DNA of 64,000 nucleotides, taken from Cepaea nemoralis (taxonomy: Eukaryota; Mollusca; Gastropoda; Stylommatophora; Helicidae). A program made the position numbers and the translations under genes. Each line of letters opens with the position of its first letter. Position 1 is the first letter of the stretch. The notes below the pieces were generated by a model. That model had not been told where the DNA came from. It was given only the letters and a program-made list of their open reading frames with translations, and did not search any database. The stretch spans positions 51,001 through 115,000 of the forward strand of contig JACEFZ010014552.1 in the NCBI GenBank assembly GCA_014155875.1. Reading direction: 5' to 3'. Positions 45,613-57,584 of the stretch are shown piece after piece.

Positions 45613-48016
45613 TTTCCTTCTAACCTAGATCTATTTTACGCTAGAATCCTTATTAGTAATTCTAACCTGATGTGTTTGAGTTTCACTCTGTATTTGTTGC
45701 TTTGGTGTTGAATTACGAGCAATTTTGTGTCGCTTGGCGTACATTGATCGTCGTCTGCCTCCCTCCAGGTTTTAGACTATTTTCAACTTAGCAACATACA
45801 TTGTTATGTAGGTTCAGACGTATTGTCTCCTACCATATATAATCAGTTCAGTGAGAAGTTAAAAGCCCCTTCTTTTTTTATTCCTGTGATAGTCTTCCAG
45901 ACAATCAAGTTGCTGGTTCACTTTCAGTTATGGATGTGGATTACTAGTCTTTGTAAAATTACTATTACATCTGTATCTCCCTCTCATACTGGCGTCTCCT
46001 GAGTTGTGTCCTCAAGATAACAGGTAAGGTACTCTTAATGTTTCTCTCCAGTTTTGTTTTCCTCCGTTTAATACGTGGAAACTCTGGATTTATTTAGATT
46101 GACTAAGGTCTATCTTTGAACTGTTATATAATTTACTAGCTTGATTCCTGATTGAAATTCCTAATCTAGTAAACATCAAGCAATTCTTCAGCTATATGCT
46201 CCAATTTGCTTGGTTTTTACCCAGCTATATTCCAATTTTCTAGCATGGGTTCACTGTATAAGTTTTAGGCGTTTCCTCTCTCTTTACGTCAAGGGGTTCG
46301 TCCTATCTATAAACAGCATCTATTTCAAGAGTTGTTTATTTAATTGTTGCTTTTACTGATTCGTATCAGTTATTTAAGCTAATCTCTGTTAGTCTGGATC
46401 TGCTTTCACATATTTAATGCTGGCATATAATCCTAGTCAGAACTGAGATGTAGAAATCTGTTTCGTCTTGCGATTGATTTCTGATTAATCTACCTTTTAG
46501 TAGGCTTCGATCATTATCTAGAATTTAGTTACTCGGTTAGTTTTAAAGAAAATACAATTGAGTCGCGCGCCTCTATTGTACCCTTTATTGCCCTTTTTAA
46601 TTCTTCCCTTATGAGAATATTAATGTTAGTTAGGCAATTACTGAAATAACTTTACGTAAGCTAATCGCTAACTAAAAGCTGTTTCATTCCTCTTTTTGAT
46701 GAGGATTTCTCATTGTGAACATTTGACTTAATGAGAATTAAACTGGAAATTCCAATTTATTAGTTAATTCTTTAATTATACCTCCTACATGCCTATACGG
46801 TCTGTTTCCGCTACCATCAATAATGGAATCGGGGTGGATAATTTAAAGAAATACCTTATATTCTGTTGGGTCAGTAAGTGAGTTGATCAGTTTCACTTAC
46901 ATCACCAGGTGAATATTTTGGTTGACCCTATTTATTAACATATGGGCCATCTGAGTTAGTTAATAATACTACTCATATCACCGGTGGAGTAGAATAAGTG
47001 TCGGTATGGCTTTTCTTCCTAAGTATCCATCATTTATTCACTTTACTTTACTACCGGTGTTGTAGAACATGTTATGTCATATGGAAAAAAAAGGATTAAA
47101 TTAGGGTGCCCCTAAATACTGCAAATTCTTACAATATTCCTTCCCTTCCATTAATTATGTCTACATTTTTGCAAGTGGTGGTTTAGTCCTTACCCTTAGT
47201 TCATTTACTTTAGTTACTGCTATTTTCCCCTGGTTTAATTCATCTCTCAGGTATTATTTACTGTCCTACTGAATCTTCATTTGTTTATTAAATTTTTCCC
47301 TTTAAAAAAATTTACTGGATTTTTAACTTATCTGTCCTAATTATGTATAAAATTGTCTATCACTCTCTGCTGCCTTGGTAACTTTTCAATATTACATGAA
47401 TTATACAAGCAGATCAAGCATGAAAATACAATGATAATCAATGACAAAATAGTTAATCAACACATGATTCATATGTAGGAACATAAACCTTATGGATACA
47501 TAATATAGTAGTGTGTTCATGACTACACCACTTTTAAACCATTTAAAGAGAATACCAGAGTAGCAGAACCATACCTCAAACATCAAATGGGAATGACAAT
47601 GAATTCTAAACATTCACTGAATTACCTATCTTATGTAAGTTTACCATCCCAGAGACCTTACTACTGGAGGTTCATTACTGGACTTAGTTTCCCATCAATA
47701 AGATATAAAATATGAGTGTTTTTTTTTTTAAATCTCACACCAAACAACCAACTACATGATGCATCTACCAGAATCAAGATACTACCTGTGAACAGTTTTG
47801 TACCCAAAAAAACCTATATTTATCTGAGCCATTATGGGTTCATATAACACTTGACTCAGCTCATACTAATGAGTGATTAGGTCTGTTACTAACACTATAA
47901 CATTCTGAAGTGACTTGGTTTACCTGCGAGAGGTTTTCCCTGAATTCATATACCCACAATAATACACCAATTGTGATGTTTACCATAAGTTTTAATTCAC
48001 GGACGATGCCCACACA
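44788..48016 (-). mobile_element. Internal region 2 of the non-autonomous LTR element
   Basis: 3229 bp, almost identical to internal regions 1 and 3. It shares with region 3 several variants that region 1 lacks (for example GGTCAAGTAG near 44834 and TGGATGTGG near 45931). The (CT)n run is at 45528-45610, longer and purer than in region 1. No coding domain. Confidence 0.7.
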
Positions 48017-50336
48017 TGTGGGATGTGGATTTTAATTCCTGAGAATGATTCGTTAAAATGTCTAGGGGGTATTATTGATTCTCTGGTCACTGGTTAGAAT
48101 GCAGGGTGATCAGGGATATTTACCACAAATCCCAGGAGGAAAGAGTTCCATCCTTGAAACAATGGCATCTGTGTGTAGGTTTCCCTTCCCACTTCATCAC
48201 CCTTTACATTTTCTATGGTGCTAGAAGGATATTGATTGCTCACAACATATAAACAACCCCTTGTTGGACACCACATTTACTTGATGTACACAACACTTTT
48301 GGACAAACAGTTCAGGTATTAACTCAAGATCAGCAGTTACATATATAGGTGTAATAAACACTATGCATTTTTAGACAGGCATGGGACTTAGTTGCATTGT
48401 TACAATATAGTACCCAGTGACCCCAAAAAAACAACAACAGTGTTATCACAAACAACATAACAACCACAAATTGGTTCTGCTAACTCGACTCATTGTACCT
48501 AGATAAAATCACATTGGTCTAGGTGCAGAAACCCAACATATATATTTGTTTCTGACACCATGTACAATTATCATATTTAAAAATAATGAGTTGATGTCAA
48601 AATACTATTTACCTTAACCATCATTGGTTATACCTCAATAACACTCTTTATATGTCATAGAAGAAAAAAACACACATGAAAACAGTTGATACTAATAATT
48701 AAATTAATTAATTATAGTGTTCATTTAGGCATTGCGGATGGGTATTCTTCTCCAGTGCAAAGCAGTTAATGTCCATATTTATCCTTGACACCAATAAATA
48801 CTCACAGTCATGTTTAATGTCCACTGAAGTTTGTTGCGGAATTACTTATAATCCTTATTAGGAAATAAATTCACCACATATCTCCTCCGATGGAGCTGAA
48901 TTCAAGAATCTTCTTTGCGAACGGCTCGGTGTCAGTGTGAAATTGAGGCCTGGGTTGGTCATACCTTCAGGAGATGCATCTTGAGTCTTGGACTAAGGTT
49001 CTTCCCTATATCACCATATCCGATGAAAAGGATGCCTACCTTTCAGCGTCTCGGCTTATAATATCCGAATCTCAATTTTGTTCCCACATATTTTTCACCC
49101 ACCTAGTCATCAGTCTATAACCTATTCCACCGTTATTGGCATTTAGGCTGACATGGGACCAGCACAGAGTTCTGATTCATTATTTACTTTCAGTGTAGAC
49201 ATACAATTCTGCTTGTTATTCATTTGGTTCATCTGGAATTAATTCCAGGATTCTGCTGCAGGCATGGAACTGAAGAATATTGATTCCACCACATATCCAG
49301 GGTTGCAAGCCATCAGGTGATTCCTGTGGTTGCAGGCGTAGAGGCATTTACTCCGCTAGCTGCTTTCATATGGTCTTTTTTATGTGTTAGGTTTGGGAAC
49401 CTTGAGGTAATCTGGTGTAGGTATGGTTTTCAGTTGGTACCTTGGTTGTATTGGTTCAATGTCTTCTTCCCATTTGTTTGGGTGGGTGTTCATAGCTAGA
49501 ACTTGGTGTTGCATGGCTGGAACCTTATGTTTGACTGTTGCAGCTGTGAGATGTTCTTTCGAAGACTTATCCATTGTGGATATTAACTTGGTAATCCAAC
49601 CAACAGTTGAAGATTGCTCACTGTTGTTAGTTTTAATAACTTGTAGAAGGATTGTCCCATAGTTTCACTGATTTTGTTGAATGATGAGGCCATAGATGAT
49701 ACTCCTCAAACGTATAACTGACGAGTCACTGTTGTCAGTTACTTTGTTGATCTTCATCTTTGTAGATTATTAGATCTTGAAGTCCATCCTGGATATTCCT
49801 ACTAAAATAGGACTTAATCACTCACCCAATCAGTTATCTTCAACTTTTCTGTTGCTCGCTATGGAGCTATTGAGCGCCGCAGTAAACATTGAGGTATTGC
49901 TAGATCCAGACTATGGTTTGGACATTCACTTTATGGCTGTTGACCCAGGATCCAGTGTTAGTGATATAGTCCCACCAAATTCAACCACTACCTGCTTCTC
50001 TTCAATAGCTTGAAGAGAATCATGTTTTTAAAGGCAACAATACCTTTTCCCCACACGGGGAAAGAAATCCCACAAGGGAACGCACGTCTGTTTACTTTCT
50101 TAGCTTGAACTAAAAATGGCTACACTGGGCCTTTGTATTACAATCAGTCAACGATTGTTGGCCAGGTACGTAAAAGAAATAAAGCCAAATAAATTTAGCT
50201 CGCCACAGTCAGTCTATCGCTGTTTTATTTTCTATTCCTACCTAAGCAAGTTACTTAACCAGTAATTGTAAGGGTTTGTTTATTTTTAAGGGAGTCAATG
50301 CTTAGGAAAGGGTAGGGACGTTTTTATTATATTACA
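48017..50336 (-). repeat. Long terminal repeat 3
   Basis: 2320 bp with the same TG...CA ends. It groups with LTR 2 at the TTGTATTAC/ACGATTG sites but with LTR 1 at AGTCTATCG (about 50210), so it is a mosaic. Confidence 0.8.
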
Positions 50337-51073
50337 CGCCTCCCCCATTTAAGACATTTATTTCCTTCCGAAAATAAATGGTCAAGTAGTACTCTACAAT
50401 TTCCGTCTTTACATTGACTCACCTAGTCTCCATTCCTTATTAATTTCATGCATTACTTCCCTATGTTATATAATCAGAGCCACGTCCATTTTCTTTTAGT
50501 CACGACAACTGGCATAACCTTACAGGATTATTTCTCTTTTAGTGAAAGAGTGTAGCACCCTCTCCACTGTTGTCAGCTATTGTTTGAAATATGAGTGGTT
50601 ATCTGATAATTTGTTACTTTCAAGTACTAGTTTGTCTGCATCAAACCGACTTTTTGAAGCAATTGAAATGTCATCATTAAGCTTGATTTCTCTCTCATTA
50701 GATTATCAATCTTGAGATTATGTTAAAACCGACGGTTAATTCTGCGTCTACTGATAGCATATTAAACTCGCCCGTCTCCCTGTAAGTTAGACGTTTGTTT
50801 TAACTATAGATCTGATATTTAAAGGAAGCTAAAGATGGTTCCTGTTGAAATACATTTTCATCCAACACATCATGTGTTTGGGTTATAAGTCGAGTTATGG
50901 GATTTTCCTATCAGTTTTGATAACTACTGATTAGAGTGGTGTCCCTTTCTCTTGCGGGTTTACCCGGAGAATCTCGTCTAACATGTAAACAAGGTCCAAC
51001 TTTTCTAGATTTCCGTTCTGAACCGAATTTTCCGGGGAACATGAATCTATCAGAAATGAAGTAATTCTTAGCT

Positions 51074-51159
<86 letters not shown>

Positions 51160-53566
51160 TTTTCCTTCTAACCTAGATCTATTTTACGCTAGAATCCTTA
51201 TTAGTAATTCTAACCTGATGTGTTTGAGTTTCACTCTGTATTTGTTGCTTTGGTGTTGAATTACGAGCAATTTTGTGTCGCTTGGCGTACATTGATCGTC
51301 GTCTGCCTCCCTCCAGGTTTTAGACTATTTTCAACTTAGCAACATACATTGTTATGTAGGTTCAGACGTATTGTCTCCTACCATATATAATCAGTTCAGT
51401 GAGAAGTTAAAAGCCCCTTCTTTTTTTATTCCTGTGATAGTCTTCCAGACAATCAAGTTGCTGGTTCACTTTCAGTTATGGATGTGGATTACTAGTCTTT
51501 GTAAAATTACTATTACATCTGTATCTCCCTCTCATACTGGCGTCTCCTGAGTTGTGTCCTCAAGATAACAGGTAAGGTACTCTTAATGTTTCTCTCCAGT
51601 TTTGTTTTCCTCCGTTTAATACGTGGAAACTCTGGATTTATTTAGATTGACTAAGGTCTATCTTTGAACTGTTATATAATTTACTAGCTGGATTCCTGAT
51701 TGAAATTCCTAATCTAGTAAACATCAAGCAATTCTTCAGCTATATGCTCCAATTTGCTTGGTTTTTACCCAGCTATATTCCAATTTTCTAGCATGGGTTC
51801 ACTGTATAAGTTTTAGGCGTTTCCTCTCTCTTTACGTCAAGGGGTTCGTCCTATCTATAAACAGCATCTATTTCAAGAGTTGTTTATTTAATTGTTGCTT
51901 TTACTGATTCGTATCAGTTATTTAAGCTAATCTCTGTTAGTCTGGATCTGCTTTCACATATTTAATGCTGGCATATAATCCTAGTCAGAACTGAGATGTA
52001 GAAATCTGTTTCGTCTTGCGATTGATTTCTGATTAATCTACCTTTTAGTAGGCTTCGATCATTATCTAGAATTTAGTTTACTCGGTTAGTTTTAAAGAAA
52101 ATACAATTGAGTCGCGCGCCTCTATTGTACCCTTTATTGCCCTTTTTAATTCTTCCCTTATGAGAATATTAATGTTAGTTAGGCAATTACTGAAATAACT
52201 TTACGTAAGCTAATCGCTAACTAAAAGCTGTTTCATTCCTCTTTTTGATGAGGATTTCTCATTGTGAACATTTGACTTAATGAGAATTAAACTGGAAATT
52301 CCAATTTATTAGTTAATTCTTTAATTATACCTCCTACATGCCTATACGGTCTGTTTCCGCTACCATCAATAATGGAATCGGGGTGGATAATTTAAAGAAA
52401 TACCTTATATTCTGTTGGGTCAGTAAGTGAGTTGATCAGTTTCACTTACATCACCAGGTGAATATTTTGGTTGACCCTATTTATTAACATATGGGCCATC
52501 TGAGTTAGTTAATAATACTACTCATATCACCGGTGGAGTAGAATAAGTGTCGGTATGGCTTTTCTTCCTAAGTATCCATCATTTATTCACTTTACTTTAC
52601 TACCGGTGTTGTAGAACATGTTATGTCATATGGAAAAAAAAGGATTAAATTAGGGTGCCCCTAAATACTGCAAATTCTTACAATATTCCTTCCCTTCCAT
52701 TAATTATGTCTACATTTTTGCAAGTGGTGGTTTAGTCCTTACCCTTAGTTCATTTACTTTAGTTACTGCTATTTTCCCCTGGTTTAATTCATCTCTCAGG
52801 TATTATTTACTGTCCTACTGAATCTTCATTTGTTTATTAAATTTTTCCCTTTAAAAAAATTTACTGGATTTTTAACTTATCTGTCCTAATTATGTATAAA
52901 ATTGTCTATCACTCTCTGCTGCCTTGGTAACTTTTCAATATTACATGAATTATACAAGCAGATCAAGCATGAAAATACAATGATAATCAATGACAAAATA
53001 GTTAATCAACACATGATTCATATGTAGGAACATAAACCTTATGGATACATAATATAGTAGTGTGTTCATGACTACACCACTTTTAAACCATTTAAAGAGA
53101 ATACCAGAGTAGCAGAACCATACCTCAAACATCACATGGGAATGACAATGAATTCTAAACATTCACTGAATTACCTATCTTATGTAAGTTTACCATCCCA
53201 GAGACCTTACTACTGGAGGTTCATTACTGGACTTAGTTTCCCATCAATAAGATATAAAATATGAGTGTTTTTTTTTTTTAAATCTCACACCAAACAACCA
53301 ACTACATGATGCATCTACCAGAATCAAGATACTACCTGTGAACAGTTTTGTACCCAAAAAAACCTATATTTATCTGAGCCATTATGGGTTCATATAACAC
53401 TTGACTCAGCTCATACTAATGAGTGATTAGGTCTGTTACTAACACTATAACATTCTGAAGTGACTTGGTTTACCTGCGAGAGGTTTTCCCTGAATTCATA
53501 TACCCACAATAATACACCAATTGTGATGTTTACCATAAGTTTTAATTCACGGACGATGCCCACACA
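50337..53566 (-). mobile_element. Internal region 3 of the non-autonomous LTR element
   Basis: 3230 bp, nearly identical to region 2. The (CT)n run lies at about 51076-51157. It has no coding domain. The polypurine tract on minus (AAATGGGGGAGGCG) again abuts the LTR at 50336/50337. Confidence 0.7.
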
Positions 53567-55886
53567 TGTGGGATGTGGATTTTAATTCCTGAGAATGATT
53601 CGTTAAAATGTCTAGGGGGTATTATTGATTCTCTGGTCACTGGTTAGAATGCAGGGTGATCAGGGATATTTACCACAAATCCCAGGAGGAAAGAGTTCCA
53701 TCCTTGAAACAATGGCATCTGTGTGTAGGTTTCCCTTCCCACTTCATCACCCTTTACATTTTCTATGGTGCTAGAAGGATATTGATTGCTCACAACATAT
53801 AAACAACCCCTTGTTGGACACCACATTTACTTGATGTACACAACACTTTTGGACAAACAGTTCAGGTATTAACTCAAGATCAGCAGTTACATATATAGGT
53901 GTAATAAACACTATGCATTTTCAGACAGGCATGGGACTTAGTTGCATTGTTACAATATAGTACCCAGTGACCCCAAAAAAACAACAACAGTGTTATCACA
54001 AACAACATAACAACCACAAATTGGTTCTGCTAACTCGACTCATTGTACCTAGATAAAATCACATTGGTCTAGGTGCAGAAACCCAACATATATATTTGTT
54101 TCTGACACCATGTACAATTATCATATTTAAAAATAATGAGTTGATGTCAAAATACTATTTACCTTAACCATCATTGGTTATACCTCAATAACACTCTTTA
54201 TATGTCATAGAAGAAAAAAACACACATGAAAACAGTTGATACTAATAATTAAATTAATTAATTATAGTGTTCATTTAGGCATTGCGGATGGGTATTCTTC
54301 TCCAGTGCAAAGCAGTTAATGTCCATATTTATCCTTGACACCAATAAATACTCACAGTCATGTTTAATGTCCACTGAAGTTTGTTGCGGAATTACTTATA
54401 ATCCTTATTAGGAAATAAATTCACCACATATCTCCTCCGTGGAGCTGAATTCAAGAATCTTCTTTGCGAACGGCTCGGTGTCAGTGTGAAATTGAGGCCT
54501 GGGTTGGTCATACCTTCAGGAGATGCATCTTGAGTCTTGGACTAAGGTTCTTCCCTATATCACCATATCCGATGAAAAGGATGCCTACCTTTCAGCGTCT
54601 CGGCTTATAATATCCGAATCTCAATTTTGTTCCCACAGATTTTTCACCCACCTAGTCATCAGTCTATAACCTATTCCACCGTTATTGGCATTTAGGCTGA
54701 CATGGGACCAGCACAGAGTTCTGATTCATTATTTACTTTCAGTGTAGACATACAATTCTGCTTGTTATTCATTTGGTTCATCTGGAATTAATTCCAGGAT
54801 TCTGCTGCAGGCATGGAACTGAAGAATATTGATTCCACCACATATCCAGGGTTGCAAGCCATCAGGTGATTCCTGTGGTTGCAGGCGTAGAGGCATTTAC
54901 TCCGCTAGCTGCTTTCATATGGTCTTTTTTTATGTGTTAGGTTTGGGAACCTTGAGGTAATCTGGTGTAGGTATGGTTTTCAGTTGGTACCTTGGTTGTA
55001 TTGGTTCAATGTCTTCTTCCCATTTGTTTGGGTGGGTGTTCATAGCTAGAACTTGGTGTTGCATGGCTGGAACCTTATGTTTGACTGTTGCAGCTGTAAG
55101 ATGTTCTTTCGAAGACTTATCCATTGAGGATATTAACTTGGTAATCCAACCAACAGTTGAAGATTACTCACTGTTGTTAGTTTTAATAACTTGTAGAAGG
55201 ATTGTCCCATAGTTTCACTGATTTTGTTGAATGATGAGGCCATAGATGATACTTCTCAAACGTATAACTGACGAGTCACTGTTGTCAGTTACTTTGTTGA
55301 TCTTCATCTTTGTAGATTATTAGATCTTGAAGTCCATCCTGGATATTCCTACTAAAATAGGACTTAATCACTCACCCAATCAGTTATCTTCAACTTTTCT
55401 GTTGCTCGCTATGGAGCTATTGAGCGCCGCAGTAAACATTGAGGTATTGCTAGATCCAGACTATGGTTTGGACATTCACTTTATGGCTGTTGACCCAGGA
55501 TCCAGTGTTAGTGATATAGTCCCACAAAATTCAACCACTACCTGCTTCTCTTCAATAGCTTGAAGAGAATCATGTTTTTAAAGGCAACAATACCTTTTCC
55601 CCACACGGGGAAAGAAATCCCACAAGGGAACGCACGTCTGTTTACTTTCTTAGCTTGAACTAAAAATGGCTACACTGGGCCTTTGTCTTACAATCAGTCA
55701 ACGACTGTTGGCCAGGTACGTAAAAGAAATAAAGCCAAATAAATTTAGCTCGCCACAGTCAGTATATCGCTGTTTTATTTTCTATTCCTACCTAAGCAAG
55801 TTACTTAACCAGTAATTGTAAGGGTTTGTTTATTTTTAAGGAAGTCAATGCTTAGGAAAGGGTAGGGACGTTTTTATTATATTACA
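53567..55886 (-). repeat. Long terminal repeat 4 (array end)
   Basis: 2320 bp ending ATTACA at 55886, after which the TTC microsatellite begins at once. It carries several private substitutions (for example CACAGATTT near 54636, GCTGTAAGATG near 55092, CCATTGAGGAT near 55122 and AGATTACTC near 55162). It shares TTGTCTTAC/ACGACTG with LTR 1, as expected if LTRs 1 and 4 are the outer pair. Confidence 0.8.
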
Positions 55887-56051
55887 TTCTTCTTCTTCTT
55901 CTTCTTCTTTTTCTCCTCCTCCTCCTGCCCCTTCTCCTCCTTCTTCTTCTTCTTCTTCTTCTTCTTCTTCTTCTTCTTCTTCTTCTTCTTCTTCTTCTTC
56001 TTCTTCTTCTTCTTCTTCTTCTTCTTCTTCTTCTTCTTCTTCTTCTTCTTC
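55887..56051. repeat. (TTC)n microsatellite at the right edge of the LTR array
   Basis: A TTC run with a CTCCTCCTCCTCC interruption near 55912-55940, then pure TTC to 56051. It continues the repeat that lies left of the array. Poly-Glu and poly-Lys minus frames here are artefacts. Confidence 0.97.
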
Positions 56052-56265
56052 ATTTCCCAGTCGAACTTCACCGGACTCATACAAAGACCTCCTGTGTATA
56101 CTCTTTCATGCTTGGTTGGATTTTGCATCTAGAGTTTTTTATAGCATGAAGTGGCCATTCTCACATGAACCCTCATTAATCAGCTCTTACGACATGTATT
56201 GTAGTTTACAGTGGTTACATTCTTTGTTTCCCTTATATACCTTAGTAACACACAAGCGCCTCTTT
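56052..56265. other. Unclassified sequence
   Basis: No feature recognised between the microsatellite and the LINE B insertion. Confidence 0.4.
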
Positions 56266-56276
56266 TTTATATCTGT

Positions 56277-56976
56277 CAATCAATCAATCATGTGCCATGC
56301 CGGAAAGCGTGGGCGGTCATGACTCACCATTCCACTCGATCACCAGAGTCGTGGATCAGCTCAGTGTTCCTGTCTCTTCCATGCCATGTGGCCAAGCCAT
56401 CCAGGTATTTTCCTCTCGATCTTCCTCTTGGTCTGATACCTTCGATCTTGCTAGTCGTCACTAAGTTCTCCAATCCATTACTTCTCATAACATGTTCAAA
56501 ATATTTTGAATGTCTTCGTCTAATTTTTCTAATCAATTTACCATTTTCATTTGTCTCCTGTAGTACTTGTTCATTGGTTTTTCTGTCTGTCCATGGTATT
56601 CTTTGCATTTTCCTCAGAAACCACATTTCTGCAGTCATCAGATGTTTTTCAGCTTGACTGCTTATTGTCCAGTTTTCTCATCCATACAAAAGAACAGGCT
56701 CTATGTATCCCCTCAACACTCTTTTCTCGTTTCAATTGACATCTTTTTATTGGTCAGAATGTTTTTCATCTTGCTGAAGGCTACTATCGCCATGGCGATT
56801 CTTGTTCTAATCTCTTCAAGGCATCCCCCATCATATGTTATGACTGTTCCGAGATTGTTGTACCGATTCACTTGTTGAAGAATATTCCCGTTTACTTGTA
56901 TATTACATTGTGGTATTTCGTTCTTCCTAGTGACGACCATAATCTGTGTCTTTTTACAATTTAATTCTAACCCCAG
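56277..56976 (-). pseudogene. LINE family B 3' end with target-site duplications
   Basis: On minus, 56940-56713 has MVVTRKNEIPQCNIQVNGNI, NRYNNLGTVITYDGGCLEEI and KMKNILTNKKMSIETRK. Then 56638-56324 has EMWFLRKMQRIPWTDRKTNE, QVLQETNENGKLIRKIRRR, YFEHVMRSNGLENLVTT and LIHDSGDRVEW. The 3' tail is a GATT tetramer repeat (plus CAATCAATCAATC). An 11-bp direct repeat TTTATATCTGT (56266-56276 and 56977-56987) brackets it, so the 700-bp copy was inserted already 5'-truncated. It lacks the RT active site. Confidence 0.9.
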
Positions 56977-57042
56977 TTTATATCTGTAAATAATGTTTTA
57001 CTTTCATTAACCTCATAGTGGCAGTAGTTATTTACCCTTGCA

Positions 57043-57584
57043 ATCCAAGATGTTCCCAACTCTGTGGTCTCAGAAACCAACCTCCGTTGCTTCCAAGCCC
57101 TGCCTGATTGTACGCTCACATTCCAAGATGTTCCCAACTCTGTGGTCTCAGAAACCAACGCTGTTTCTTCCAAGCCCTGCCTAATCGTACGCTCACATTC
57201 CAAGATGTTCCCAACTCTGTGGCCTCAGATACCAAACTCCGTTGCTTCCAAGCCCTGCCTAATTGTACGCTCACATTCCAAGATGTTCCCAACTCTATGG
57301 TCTCAGAAACCAAACTCCGTTGCTTCCAAGCCCTGCCTGATTGTACGCTCGCATTCCAAGATGTTCCCAACTCTGTGGCCTCAGAAACCAAACTCCGTTG
57401 CTTCCAAGCCCTGCCTGATTGTACGCTCACATTCCAAGATGTTCCCAACTCTATGGCCTCAGAAACCAAACTCCGTTGCTTCCAAGACCTGCCTGATTGT
57501 ACGCTCACATTCCAAGATGTTCCCAACTCTATGGTCTCAGAAACCAAACTCCGTTGCTTCCAAGCCCTGCCTGATTGTACGCTC
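57043..57584. repeat. 78-bp minisatellite, left block
   Basis: About seven units. The unit contains CCAAGATGTTCCCAACTC, TCTCAGAAACCAAACTCC, GTTGCTTCCAAGCCCTGCC and TGATTGTACGCTCACATT. Because 78 is a multiple of three, several frames stay open across it, giving 26-residue peptide repeats on both strands. Confidence 0.95.

Noticed and set aside
36921..55886. A tandem gene family or plain segmental duplication
   Set aside because: No conserved long frame in any unit, and the partial last unit, TG...CA ends and abutting polypurine tract fit LTR structure better.
55845..56128. Poly-Glu and poly-Lys minus-strand frames
   Set aside because: Translations of the TTC microsatellite.
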